A stretch of 64,000 nt of DNA. Origin: Sediminibacterium sp. GTDB lineage: Bacteria > Bacteroidota > Bacteroidia > Chitinophagales > Chitinophagaceae. This document shows, piece after piece, positions 51,018 to 60,385 of the stretch (positions are counted from its first letter, which is position 1; each line of letters starts with the position of its first letter). Both the position numbers and the translations under genes were made by a program. The notes beneath the pieces were generated by a model. The model saw only the letters and a list, made by a program, of their open reading frames with translations, had not been told where the DNA came from and did not search any database. Where the stretch lies: contig QYPL01000003.1 of the NCBI GenBank assembly GCA_007280515.1, forward strand, positions 1-64,000, written 5' to 3'.

Positions 51018-51734
51018 ATGTTGCCAAAATACAAGCGTGTATTATTGAAATTATCAGGAGAGGCATTACTCGGCAATCAAAAAACGGGAGACCCCTTTGA
51101 TCCTAAAATTATTGAACAATATGCCAACGAAATTAAGCAAGTAGTGGAACTAGGTGTACAAGTAGCCATTGTTATTGGCGGTGGTAATATATATAGAGGA
51201 ATGAATGAAGCAGATAGTGGTATTGAGCGTGCACATGGAGATTATATGGGAATGCTTGCCACTGTTATTAATGCGATGGCTATTCAAGCCATGCTTGAAA
51301 AAATTGGAGTGTATACCCGATTGCAATCTGCTATCGTGATGGAGCAAGTTGCAGAACCTTATATTCGTCGCAAGGCACTTCGTCATTTAGAAAAAGGGCG
51401 TGTGGTTATTTTTGGTGCCGGTACAGGAAATCCTTATTTCACTACCGATACTGCTGGTTCACTGCGTGCTATTGAAATGAAGGCCGATGTTATTTTAAAA
51501 GGAACCCGTGTGGATGGTATATATGATAGCGACCCTGAAAAAAATCCTGCTGCGGTAAAGTTTGAAAAAATTAGCTTCCAAGAATGTATAACAAAGAATT
51601 TAAAAGTAATGGATACTACTGCATTCACATTATGCATGGAAAATAAATTACCCATTATTGTATTTGACATGAACCAACCTGGAAATTTATTAAAAGTAGT
51701 ACAAGGAGCAGCTATAGGTACCTTAGTGGGTTAG
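51018..51734 (+). CDS. pyrH: Uridylate kinase
   Basis: A 238-residue amino-acid-kinase-fold enzyme phosphorylating UMP to UDP. Motifs: [46 protein letters not shown] and [20 protein letters not shown] (each at or under twenty residues). ATG 51018 ([10 protein letters not shown]) is the standard start; a longer frame would run through the terminator. In many bacteria frr follows pyrH; here a TolC-family gene follows instead. Confidence 0.95.
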   Translation: MLPKYKRVLLKLSGEALLGNQKTGDPFDPKIIEQYANEIKQVVELGVQVAIVIGGGNIYRGMNEADSGIERAHGDYMGMLATVINAMAIQAMLEKIGVYTRLQSAIVMEQVAEPYIRRKALRHLEKGRVVIFGAGTGNPYFTTDTAGSLRAIEMKADVILKGTRVDGIYDSDPEKNPAAVKFEKISFQECITKNLKVMDTTAFTLCMENKLPIIVFDMNQPGNLLKVVQGAAIGTLVG

Positions 51735-51813
51735 TATGGGTTTGAAAATGGAATGATTCAACCACTGATGTAATTTTTCTTGCGTTTCTAGTTCGCTATC
51801 TTAATTTTAAAGT

Positions 51814-53145
51814 ATGCAAAAATTAACTTCTTTATTTCTTATTCTTTGTTTAGTAGTTGTTGCTATTACAAGTACCAAAGCACAGAAGACATTAACTTTA
51901 ACAGAGGCTGTTAAAACAGCCCTTCAAAATAGTTACGATATTCAATTGGTGGAGAATAATTTAACCATTGCCAAAAACAATAACGATTATGGAGTAGCCG
52001 GTGCTTTACCTACGGTTGCAGCTACTAGTAATAATAATAAATCCTTAGCTACTATTCAACAAAAATTTGCCGACCCAATACGTAATACTACTAAGACAGG
52101 AGTGGATGGGAATACTTTAACAGCAGGGCTTACAGCTTCTATTATTATTTTTAATGGCTATAGAATTATGGCCTATAAAGATCGTTTGGGGATGATTGAA
52201 AAGCAAAACGGTTTTTTATTGCAATCACAAATGCAAAACACTAGCGCGCAAGTAATGCAACAATATTATAATGTAGTGCGTCAGCAAGCTTACTTAAAAA
52301 CCATTGAAAAATCGATTGAAGCGAGTCAACAACGATTAGATATTGTAAAAACAAGACAACAAATAGGGGTGGCCAATCAAACCGATATTTTACAATCGAA
52401 TATTGACTTAAATGCTTTATTACAAGCTAAGCAAAATCAATTATTAATTATTGCACAAGCCAAGACTGATTTAGCTAGAACCATTAATAATAATGAAGAC
52501 ATTTCTTCCTCTATCATTATTAACGATACTATTTCTATTGACAATCAATTAAGTTTTGACAAGGGGGCCAATAGTATTACAATAGGCTTGAACAATAATC
52601 CACAATTAGCTGCATTAAGTACTCAAGTAAAAATAAATCAACAATTAGAAAAAGAAACGAAAGCCTTAATGTATCCAACACTACGAGCGAGCACTGGTTA
52701 TAATGTAAACAGTAGTAGTTCTGCTGCAGGTTTTAGTTTATTGAATGAAACTTATGGTCCATTTTTAGGGGTAAACTTATCTATTCCTTTGTATGGCGGC
52801 GGCGCTGCTAAAAAAACGGTAGCGAATGCAAAAATAATTTCTAAAAATGCTGAACTACAAGCGCAAAGCTTAAGTAAGGATATTTTTACGAATGCGTATA
52901 AAACTTTTGATGCCTATAAAAATAGTATCGAACAATTACCTATTGAATCAGATAATTATAGTATGTCTCAAGCCTTACTTAATTTAGTACTGCAAAAATA
53001 TCAACTAGGTCAAGCTACCATGGTAGATGTGAAACAAGCTCAACAAAGTTTTGAAAATGCAGGCTTCAGATTAGTAAGTTTAAAGTACACAGCAAAAGTG
53101 GCAGAGATTGAATTAAAGCGTATCTCGAATCAATTGAAATTTTAA
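51814..53145 (+). CDS. TolC-family outer-membrane protein (first copy)
   Basis: A 443-residue outer-membrane efflux-type channel with a signal peptide (LFLILCLVVVAITSTKAQ). Two repeats of long amphipathic helices with Gln/Asn-rich coiled-coil stretches (ARQQ-like QVMQQYYNVVRQQAYLKTI; LNNNPQLAALSTQVKINQQ) and the LGVNLSIPLYGGG strand region match the family. It could pair with an inner-membrane pump encoded elsewhere. It is 80 bp after pyrH and 7 bp before an aminotransferase gene, neither of which suggests a substrate. Confidence 0.9.
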   Translation: MQKLTSLFLILCLVVVAITSTKAQKTLTLTEAVKTALQNSYDIQLVENNLTIAKNNNDYGVAGALPTVAATSNNNKSLATIQQKFADPIRNTTKTGVDGNTLTAGLTASIIIFNGYRIMAYKDRLGMIEKQNGFLLQSQMQNTSAQVMQQYYNVVRQQAYLKTIEKSIEASQQRLDIVKTRQQIGVANQTDILQSNIDLNALLQAKQNQLLIIAQAKTDLARTINNNEDISSSIIINDTISIDNQLSFDKGANSITIGLNNNPQLAALSTQVKINQQLEKETKALMYPTLRASTGYNVNSSSSAAGFSLLNETYGPFLGVNLSIPLYGGGAAKKTVANAKIISKNAELQAQSLSKDIFTNAYKTFDAYKNSIEQLPIESDNYSMSQALLNLVLQKYQLGQATMVDVKQAQQSFENAGFRLVSLKYTAKVAEIELKRISNQLKF

Positions 53146-53152
53146 AACCTTT

Positions 53153-54289
53153 ATGCAGTCAAAGCTTCCCCATATTGGCACCAGTATTTTTACAGTCATG
53201 AGCCAATTGGCAGTAAAGCATAATGCTATTAATTTAGGCCAAGGCTTTCCCGATTTTCCAATGAGTGAAGCGCTTATTGATTGTGTCACAGAGGCTATGA
53301 AAGCGGGCGGGAATCAATATGCCCATACCAATGGAGCTCCTATATTAAGAGAAAGACTTGCAGAGAAAATTAATTTTTTATACGGAATAGACATTAATCC
53401 TGAAACTGAAATAACTATTACACCGGGCGGCACTTATGCAATTTTCTCTGCATTTTCCACTATTATACAACCAGGTGATGAAGTCATTATTTTTGAACCT
53501 GCTTATGATAGTTATATCCCCAACATAACATTTAATGGAGGGGTGGTGGTACCCATTGCCTTAACTTATCCTAATTATAGTATTCCTTGGGATACTTTAA
53601 AAGCAGCCATTTCCAAAAAGACAAAGGCTATTTTAATCAATACGCCGCATAATCCTTCTGGTATGGTCATGACCAAGGAAGAAATTTTACAGTTACAAGA
53701 AATAGTGGTTTCCAATAATTTATATTTAATTAGTGACGAGGTATATGAGCATTTAATTTACGATGATAAAAAACACGAGTCGGTGATGAAGTATCCTGAA
53801 TTATTAGCGCGTAGTTTTGTTTGTTTTTCTTTAGGAAAAACTTATCACTGCACAGGCTGGAAGCTAGGCTACTGCGTGGCTCCAGAAAATTTAATGAAAG
53901 AATACCGAAAAGTACATCAGTTCAATGCATTTAGTTGTGATACACCTAAGCAGTTGGGTATTGCAAAATATATGTTAGATAAAGAAGCCTATATAAGCTT
54001 AGGCAATTTTTATCAAGCAAAAAGAGACTATCTAAGAAAATTATTAGCAAGTACTCCCTTACAATATATTCCTTCCTCAGGTTCTTATTTTGAATCCTAT
54101 AGTTATGCAGCCATTTCTAATGAATCGGATAAATCATTCGCAGAAAAATTAGTAAAAGAATATGGAGTAGCCGTCATACCCATGTCTGCTTTTTATCACA
54201 ATGCTACCGATAATAAAGTTATACGACTTTGTTTTGCTAAAAAAGAATCTACACTAGAAGCCGCCGCCGCTTGTTTACAAAAATTATAA
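53153..54289 (+). CDS. Class I aminotransferase, methionine/kynurenine-type (YbdL-like)
   Basis: A 378-residue PLP enzyme. NLGQGFPDFPMSEALID at the N-terminus, TPGGTYAIFSAFSTII, NTPHNPSGMV, the YLISDEVYEHL Asp, and the PLP lysine in SLGKTYHCTGWKLGYCV are all present. The GKTYHCTGWKLGY block is typical of the methionine aminotransferase/kynurenine aminotransferase group that includes YbdL. Likely role: reversible transamination of methionine or aromatic acids, perhaps methionine salvage with an omega-amidase such as the one at 1.8 kb (inference). It lies 7 bp after a tolC gene and 23 bp before galK. Confidence 0.88.
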   Translation: MQSKLPHIGTSIFTVMSQLAVKHNAINLGQGFPDFPMSEALIDCVTEAMKAGGNQYAHTNGAPILRERLAEKINFLYGIDINPETEITITPGGTYAIFSAFSTIIQPGDEVIIFEPAYDSYIPNITFNGGVVVPIALTYPNYSIPWDTLKAAISKKTKAILINTPHNPSGMVMTKEEILQLQEIVVSNNLYLISDEVYEHLIYDDKKHESVMKYPELLARSFVCFSLGKTYHCTGWKLGYCVAPENLMKEYRKVHQFNAFSCDTPKQLGIAKYMLDKEAYISLGNFYQAKRDYLRKLLASTPLQYIPSSGSYFESYSYAAISNESDKSFAEKLVKEYGVAVIPMSAFYHNATDNKVIRLCFAKKESTLEAAAACLQKL

Positions 54290-54312
54290 ATTAACATAAA
54301 ACTATTTATTTT

Positions 54313-55587
54313 ATGTTAGCTATTCGCAGTCAGTTTTTAAATCATTTTAATTATGCTGCTGCTTTAGTGGTAAAGTCTCCTGGAAGAATAAATTTAATAG
54401 GTGAACATATCGATTACAATCATGGTTTTGTACTACCAGCTGCCATTGATAAATATATTGAAGTAGCCATAGGTAAAAGAGCTGATGGCTTAATACATAT
54501 GGTGGCCCTAGATTTGGGAGAAACTATCATTCTACCTACCCATAACTTAAAGCCTCATTCTACAGTATGGGTGAATTATATTATTGGGGTAGTGGATCAG
54601 GTGTTAAATAGAATGCAGCCTGCTACTAATAATTTTATTGATACAAAAAATACTTTAGCTAGAACTAAAATGCTGACATCTATTAATGAAAATGACTTAG
54701 CTGCCGGTTTCAATATTTGTATTCAAGGCAATATTCCACTAGGTGCTGGCCTTTCAAGTTCTGCTGCCCTGGAATGCGCTGTTTTGTTTGCACTCAATGA
54801 ATTATACCAACTTTCACTTACTAAAATGCAAATGGCCTTGATGGCACAAAGTGCAGAACATATATTTGCAGGGGTAAAATGTGGCTTGATGGATATGTTT
54901 GCAAGTTTACATAGTCAAAAAAATAAAGCCATTTTATTAGACTGTGATAGTTTAGCTTTTACCTATTATCCACTAGTATTAAACGACTATAGTATTGTTT
55001 TGTTTGATACGCAAATTAGACATGCGCTAGCTTCCTCTGAATATAATACCCGCCGTTTAGAATGCGAGAAGGGACTAAAATTAATTCAAGAAAAATATCC
55101 TACTGTAAAAACATTTAGAGAAATTAGTATAGAACAAGTAGAAGAATGTTTAGCCTCTACAATTCATCCAATAAATCACAATGCAGAAGATAAAAATATA
55201 TCAGATAGTAGAATTAAGGTATATCAAAGATGTAAATATGTGGTGGAAGAAATACTGCGTGTTCAATTAGCAGTGCAGGATTTAGCGAAAGGCGACTTAA
55301 AGTCCTTTGGAAAAAAAATGTTTGAGACACATAAAGGTTTATCTAGTTTATACGAAGTAAGCTGCCCTGAATTAGATTTTTTAGTAGAATCTGCCTCCCA
55401 TACTGAAAATGTATTAGGCGCTAGAATGATGGGAGGAGGCTTTGGTGGCTGCACCATTAATATTATTAAAAAAACAGCAGTGGAAGAAATAACAAAAGAA
55501 TTAAGCGCTAAGTATAATCAAGCAATGCATAAAGAATTAACTGTTTATAGTATAAGTATAGAAGAGGGTACGCATTTAGTCCCCTAA
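54313..55587 (+). CDS. galK: Galactokinase
   Basis: A 424-residue GHMP kinase. Signature GRINLIGEHIDYNHGFVLPA (residues 24-43), the ATP-binding IPLGAGLSSSAALECA (141-156) and the C-terminal ARMMGGGFGGCTINII. It phosphorylates galactose to galactose-1-phosphate in the Leloir pathway. It is about 35-40 residues longer than usual because of insertions near residues 103-130 and 280-305. Its stop codon directly abuts the stop of convergent galM (TAATTA). galT is not in the window. Confidence 0.94.
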   Translation: MLAIRSQFLNHFNYAAALVVKSPGRINLIGEHIDYNHGFVLPAAIDKYIEVAIGKRADGLIHMVALDLGETIILPTHNLKPHSTVWVNYIIGVVDQVLNRMQPATNNFIDTKNTLARTKMLTSINENDLAAGFNICIQGNIPLGAGLSSSAALECAVLFALNELYQLSLTKMQMALMAQSAEHIFAGVKCGLMDMFASLHSQKNKAILLDCDSLAFTYYPLVLNDYSIVLFDTQIRHALASSEYNTRRLECEKGLKLIQEKYPTVKTFREISIEQVEECLASTIHPINHNAEDKNISDSRIKVYQRCKYVVEEILRVQLAVQDLAKGDLKSFGKKMFETHKGLSSLYEVSCPELDFLVESASHTENVLGARMMGGGFGGCTINIIKKTAVEEITKELSAKYNQAMHKELTVYSISIEEGTHLVP

Positions 55588-56712
55588 TTATTTCGTTGAA
55601 AAACTATACACTGTAGTTTGGTGATAGGTTTCACTTGGTTTTAGTATAGTACTTGGAAAGCCAGGCTGGTTGGGGCTATCAGGGAAGTGCTGTGTTTCTA
55701 ATGTAAGTGCATAATGCTTATTATAGACTATGCCTTTTTTAGTACCCGTTAAAGTACCGTCTAAAAAATTACCAGAATAAAATTGAAGACCAGGTTCTGT
55801 AGTAGTTACTGTTAAATAGCGTCCGCTATTAGGCTCGTAAACATTCGCAATTTCTTGTAAACCATCTGCTTTATTTAAAACCCAGTTATGGTCATATCCT
55901 CCTGCTACTTTATCAATATCTTGACCTACTTTTTTAGGGCTGGTAAAATCCATGGGAGTTCCTTTTACTTCTACTAGTGCTCCTGTAGGAATTAAAAAAC
56001 TATCTACGGGCGTATATTTATTGGCTTTAATTTCTAAGATATGGTCATATATAGTAGGCGACTTGCCTGCACTTAAATTAAAATAAGCATGGTTGGTTAA
56101 ATTAATGACTGTGGTTTTATCGCTGCTCGCAGTATACTGTATTTTGATAGCATTATTAGCCGTCAAAGTATAGACTACTTCTACTTTTAAATTTCCTGGA
56201 TAACCTTCTTCTAAGTCTTTACTTAGATATACTAATTGAATACTACTATCACCAGCTAATGCAGATGCTTCCCATAAAACCTTATCAAAACCCTTTAAGC
56301 CACCATGTAATGATTGACCATTGTTATTCAGTGCTGCCTTGTACTCAACGCCCTCAATTGTATAAGTACCTTTTGCTAATCTGTTGGCGTATCTACCTAC
56401 TAATGCACCAAAATAAGGATTGCCTTTTTGTAAATAACCATCAAATTTTTCATAACCAGTAAGTACATCGCCCCAGCTACCATCCTTGGCCTGGGTAATT
56501 ATTTTAGTAAGTATACCTCCATAATTAATAATACCCACTTGCATACCATTCGCATTGGTTAAATTATACTCAGTAACCGGCCTGCCTTCAAGGCTTCCAA
56601 CATTTAGTTGAGCTAACGATATAGCTTGCTTATTGGTAGCTATAGAACAAGCAAAATGAAAAACAGATAAGAAGACAACCATCATTAAGTTAGCTACTAG
56701 ATTCTTTTTCAT
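55588..56712 (-). CDS. galM: Aldose 1-epimerase, lipoprotein form
   Basis: A 374-residue mutarotase. The N-terminal signal ends in SVFHFACSIATNK, suggesting a lipid-anchored envelope protein rather than a cytosolic one. Motifs: INYGGILTKIITQ, LVGRYANRLAKGTY, NNNGQSLHGGLKGFDKVLW, INLTNHAYFNLSAG (catalytic His), GGYDHNWVLN and LTLETQHFPDSPN (catalytic Glu). It interconverts alpha and beta anomers of galactose or glucose before uptake. It lies 51 bp downstream of the RND pump gene on the same strand and faces galK, with no bases between the two stop codons. Confidence 0.93.
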   Translation of the reverse strand: MKKNLVANLMMVVFLSVFHFACSIATNKQAISLAQLNVGSLEGRPVTEYNLTNANGMQVGIINYGGILTKIITQAKDGSWGDVLTGYEKFDGYLQKGNPYFGALVGRYANRLAKGTYTIEGVEYKAALNNNGQSLHGGLKGFDKVLWEASALAGDSSIQLVYLSKDLEEGYPGNLKVEVVYTLTANNAIKIQYTASSDKTTVINLTNHAYFNLSAGKSPTIYDHILEIKANKYTPVDSFLIPTGALVEVKGTPMDFTSPKKVGQDIDKVAGGYDHNWVLNKADGLQEIANVYEPNSGRYLTVTTTEPGLQFYSGNFLDGTLTGTKKGIVYNKHYALTLETQHFPDSPNQPGFPSTILKPSETYHQTTVYSFSTK

Positions 56713-56763
56713 TTTGCTTGATTTATTTTTTAATTGATACCAAGATAATTTCTATCAAGATAT

Positions 56764-59700
56764 TTAATACCAAGAACCATTTATAGTTTTATCTCCACCC
56801 GCATTATTATTGGCCATTCTTCTTTTTTGATTCCTTCTATGTATAAATGTAGTAATAAACATTAAAGGAATAAAAATAAAGGTTAATGGAGGAATGCCTA
56901 GCATACTAATCCACTTACCACCAAAATGACGGCGCATTGGGCGGCGTAAACGCTCTGCAATAATATACATAGCAGGTACAATAAATAAGGTCATGAAAAA
57001 GGCAAAGGCTAAACCATAAATAATGGTCCAACTTAATGGCTTCCAAAAAGCAACATTATCTCCCCCAAAGAAAATATGTGGGTCTAACTCACTAAATAAA
57101 GTCACGAAATTGATATTAAAGCCAATGGCAATTGGTAAGAAACCTAGGATAGCTGCAAGGGCTGTTAATAATACAGGAATAATTCTTGTTTTACCTGCTT
57201 GAATAACGGCCTCTCTTGTTTTATAACCTCTCGATCTTAATTCATCGGCAAATTCAATCACTAGTATTCCATTTTTCACCACAATACCTGCAAGCCCAAC
57301 AATACCCAAGCCTGTCATTACCCCTGAAACTTTCATTCCAAATATAGAGAAGCCTAAAAGCACACCTATAATACTAAATAAAATTTCTGTCAAGATAATC
57401 ACCGATTTAGAAATAGAGTTGAACTGTAATACGAGTGTAAACAGAATTAACATTAATGCAATCACCAAGGCTTTTCCTAAAAAGGCAACTGTTTCTAATT
57501 GTTGTTCGTTCTCACCTGTTTGTTTAACAGTCACCCCTTCCGAAATTCCCTTGAAATTGCCAATATACTGCGCAATGACTGCGTTTACTGCAGTAGGGTT
57601 ATAGCCTTGATCTAATTTTACATTTGATCTTAATTGAATTAATCTTTTTTGATTTTTTCTATTAATGCTACCAAAGGTGTTCGTAGGTTCTACTTTTACT
57701 AGTGAACTGATAGGAATATTTTTTACCATTCCTCCTGCAGCCATATCTCTAAAAGATAAACGCATGTTTAATAGATCTACTAAATTATTTCTTTGTAATT
57801 CCTCGTTTCTTAATTGAATCTTATATTCATCCTTACCATCTTTAATTTTAGAAACTTCTTTACCAAACAAGGCTGTACGAATTTGCATACCTACTTGTGC
57901 ACTACTTACGCCTTCAATTAAAGCACGGTCTCTATCAACAGTTAAGGTTAATTCTGGATTCACTAAATCAACATCCATCTTTAATCCATCAATACCTGGA
58001 ATTTGTGCAGCGTCTAAATAATTTTTTAAACCTACTGCTGTTTTTACTAATTTATCAAAATCATCTCCTTGAACTTCAATATTCACTGGAGGTTCAGTGG
58101 GAGGTCCACTTGATTCTTGCGTCACTGTAAATTCTGCTCCAGGTATGCCTTTCATCTGAGCACGAATAGCATCTAAATAAGGCTCCGTTGATTTACCATG
58201 GCGTTTTTCATATTCCACAAAGTTTACTTGCACACGACCCAATTCAGATCTTGTACTTCTGTCACCACGCATAGGATCTCCTGCACCTACTGCCACATTA
58301 CTAATTATACTTTCTACCAGTGGATTCTTTTTATTATTATCCATTTCCAAAGCCTTGGCTACTTTATGTTCTGCAATTTTAGTAATAGAATCGGTATAGC
58401 TTACCTTGCTACCTACTGGTAATTTTAAATAAACATACACTTGGTTAGGGTCTCCCTTAGGGAAAAATTCAATACCCACTCTGCCCGTACTAATGCTAAT
58501 GCCAAAAAACACGAAGGAGAATATTAATAAAACAAAAGTGCCTATTAATAATTTAACTGGTCTCCAACCATTTAAGGCACGACGTAATATTCTTTCATAG
58601 GCTTCCATTAATTTAGGAAGGGTATTGGTCTGAAACTTTTCAATTAAATCTGTAATAAAATATTTATTAGCTACTACCAATATCATAAAGAAGATCAATA
58701 AATTACCTAAGAAGGTAAAGCCCATAAAGTCTAATAAAATACCTATTGCAATAGGTATCCAGAAACCTTTTTTCTTAAACATGGCCGACTTAGGCTCCTC
58801 TGATTTTACTTCCTCATGGTTCATGAAATCTACTGCAAATACAGGGTTCATGATAAAGGCCACTACTAGTGAAGCAGCTAAAGTAAATATTAACATGGCC
58901 GGCAAGTAAATCATAAACTTACCAATAATGCCAGGCCAGAATAATAAAGGGAAGAAAGGCGCTAATGTGGTAATGGTACCAGCTAATACAGGCACAAATA
59001 CTTCACCTGCCGCCATTTTAGCGGAAGTAGTAGCAGTTAATTTACCTTTGCCTTGTACAAAAATGCGGTGTGTGTTTTCTATCACCACAATGGCATCATC
59101 TACTATAATACCTAGTCCAAATAGCAGCGCAAATAAAACCATAAAGTTTAAAGTAATATGCGAGCCCACTAATAAGTCACCAGCGGGTAACAATACAAAG
59201 GCCACAAACATACTCAAGGGCACCGATAAGGCTACAAAGAAGGCATTGGTCACCCCCATAAAAAACATTAACACCACTAATACTAAAATAAATCCAATGA
59301 CAATGGAGTTTACTAAATCTGTAAATGAACTTTTCGTTCTAATGCTTGTGTCGCCAGAAATAACCACATTCACATCTTTCGGTAAATCATTGGCAATGGC
59401 ATCTTCTACAATTTTCTTAACCGCATCGGTAGTAAAAATTAAGTTCTCACCATTACGCTTAACAATATTTAGCGTAAGTACATTTTTACCATTTAAACGT
59501 GCAAAGCTTTCATTTTTCTTCACCGTATCTTTAATAGAAGCCACATCTCTCAAATAAATAGGAGCCCCACTTGTATTGCGCACAATAATATTAGCAATAT
59601 CATTCGCCGTTTTTAATTGACCTTTTAATTGTAGGTTACGGTTCATCGTACCTACTTCTAATAAACCACCGGATAAATCAAGGTTTTCTCTTTGAATAGC

Positions 59701-60357
59701 AGCACTAATATCATCAAAAGTGATGCCCGAGCTTTGCATTCTATAATTATCTACATTAATTTGAAATTCTCTTTCCGGCGCACCTACTAAATCAATTCTG
59801 TTCACTTGTGAAATGCTTTCTAATTTATCTTTTAAATCGTCGGCATATTTTTTTAATTGAACGGGGCTATAATTACCACTTATGTTTACATACATAATGG
59901 GCATGTCACTGATATTTAATTCAATGACTCTAGGCTGTTGTGTTAAATCAGTAGGCAAATCAGACTTAGCTTTGTCCACCGCATCTTTTACTTTCTGTAA
60001 AGCAATTTCTGGTTTTACGTCTGTACTAAATTCTACGGTAATAGCTGAAAAATCTTGTTGAGAAGTAGAAGTGAATTTGCTAATTTTTACACCACTAATA
60101 CTCTTAATTTGTTTTTCAAGAGGACGGGTTACTAAATTTTCAATATCCTTAGGGGAATTACCTACATATACTGTTTGCACGAATATATTAGGAATCACTA
60201 CTTCAGGAAAATTCTCTTTAGGAAGTGTAAGGAATTGATAAATTCCTCCTAGGCTGAGGAACAACATCACTAAATAAATAGTGGTCTTATTGGTAATAGC
60301 CCAAGAAGTGGGTTTAAACTCCTTGAACTTTTCTTTTATTTTATTGATAGTCGACAT
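56764..60357 (-). CDS. RND-family efflux transporter permease
   Basis: A 1197-residue inner-membrane pump of the AcrB/MexB superfamily. TM1 opens NKTTIYLVMLFLSLGGIYQF; the porter domain has VTRPLEKQIKSISGV; TM4 carries the proton-relay Asp pair in LGIIVDDAIVVIEN; the second half has GVLLGFSIFGMKVSGVMTGL in parts and GLAGIVVKNGILVIEF. It is about 130 residues longer than AcrB. Two extra hydrophobic segments lie between TM6 and TM7 (about residues 535-585, WIPIAIGILLDFMGF and LLIFFMILVVANKY). It forms a tripartite pump with the adaptor and TolC protein of the same operon. Substrate not predictable. Confidence 0.94.
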   Translation of the reverse strand: MSTINKIKEKFKEFKPTSWAITNKTTIYLVMLFLSLGGIYQFLTLPKENFPEVVIPNIFVQTVYVGNSPKDIENLVTRPLEKQIKSISGVKISKFTSTSQQDFSAITVEFSTDVKPEIALQKVKDAVDKAKSDLPTDLTQQPRVIELNISDMPIMYVNISGNYSPVQLKKYADDLKDKLESISQVNRIDLVGAPEREFQINVDNYRMQSSGITFDDISAAIQRENLDLSGGLLEVGTMNRNLQLKGQLKTANDIANIIVRNTSGAPIYLRDVASIKDTVKKNESFARLNGKNVLTLNIVKRNGENLIFTTDAVKKIVEDAIANDLPKDVNVVISGDTSIRTKSSFTDLVNSIVIGFILVLVVLMFFMGVTNAFFVALSVPLSMFVAFVLLPAGDLLVGSHITLNFMVLFALLFGLGIIVDDAIVVIENTHRIFVQGKGKLTATTSAKMAAGEVFVPVLAGTITTLAPFFPLLFWPGIIGKFMIYLPAMLIFTLAASLVVAFIMNPVFAVDFMNHEEVKSEEPKSAMFKKKGFWIPIAIGILLDFMGFTFLGNLLIFFMILVVANKYFITDLIEKFQTNTLPKLMEAYERILRRALNGWRPVKLLIGTFVLLIFSFVFFGISISTGRVGIEFFPKGDPNQVYVYLKLPVGSKVSYTDSITKIAEHKVAKALEMDNNKKNPLVESIISNVAVGAGDPMRGDRSTRSELGRVQVNFVEYEKRHGKSTEPYLDAIRAQMKGIPGAEFTVTQESSGPPTEPPVNIEVQGDDFDKLVKTAVGLKNYLDAAQIPGIDGLKMDVDLVNPELTLTVDRDRALIEGVSSAQVGMQIRTALFGKEVSKIKDGKDEYKIQLRNEELQRNNLVDLLNMRLSFRDMAAGGMVKNIPISSLVKVEPTNTFGSINRKNQKRLIQLRSNVKLDQGYNPTAVNAVIAQYIGNFKGISEGVTVKQTGENEQQLETVAFLGKALVIALMLILFTLVLQFNSISKSVIILTEILFSIIGVLLGFSIFGMKVSGVMTGLGIVGLAGIVVKNGILVIEFADELRSRGYKTREAVIQAGKTRIIPVLLTALAAILGFLPIAIGFNINFVTLFSELDPHIFFGGDNVAFWKPLSWTIIYGLAFAFFMTLFIVPAMYIIAERLRRPMRRHFGGKWISMLGIPPLTFIFIPLMFITTFIHRRNQKRRMANNNAGGDKTINGSWY

Positions 60358-60385
60358 AATGATCTATTAAGCTTTATTTTTTTAA

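Noticed and set aside
58928..59557. A 209-codon open frame antisense to the RND pump gene
   Set aside because: It lies wholly inside the well-supported pump gene on the other strand, is Thr/Lys/Asn-rich low complexity and matches no family; a shadow of codon bias.
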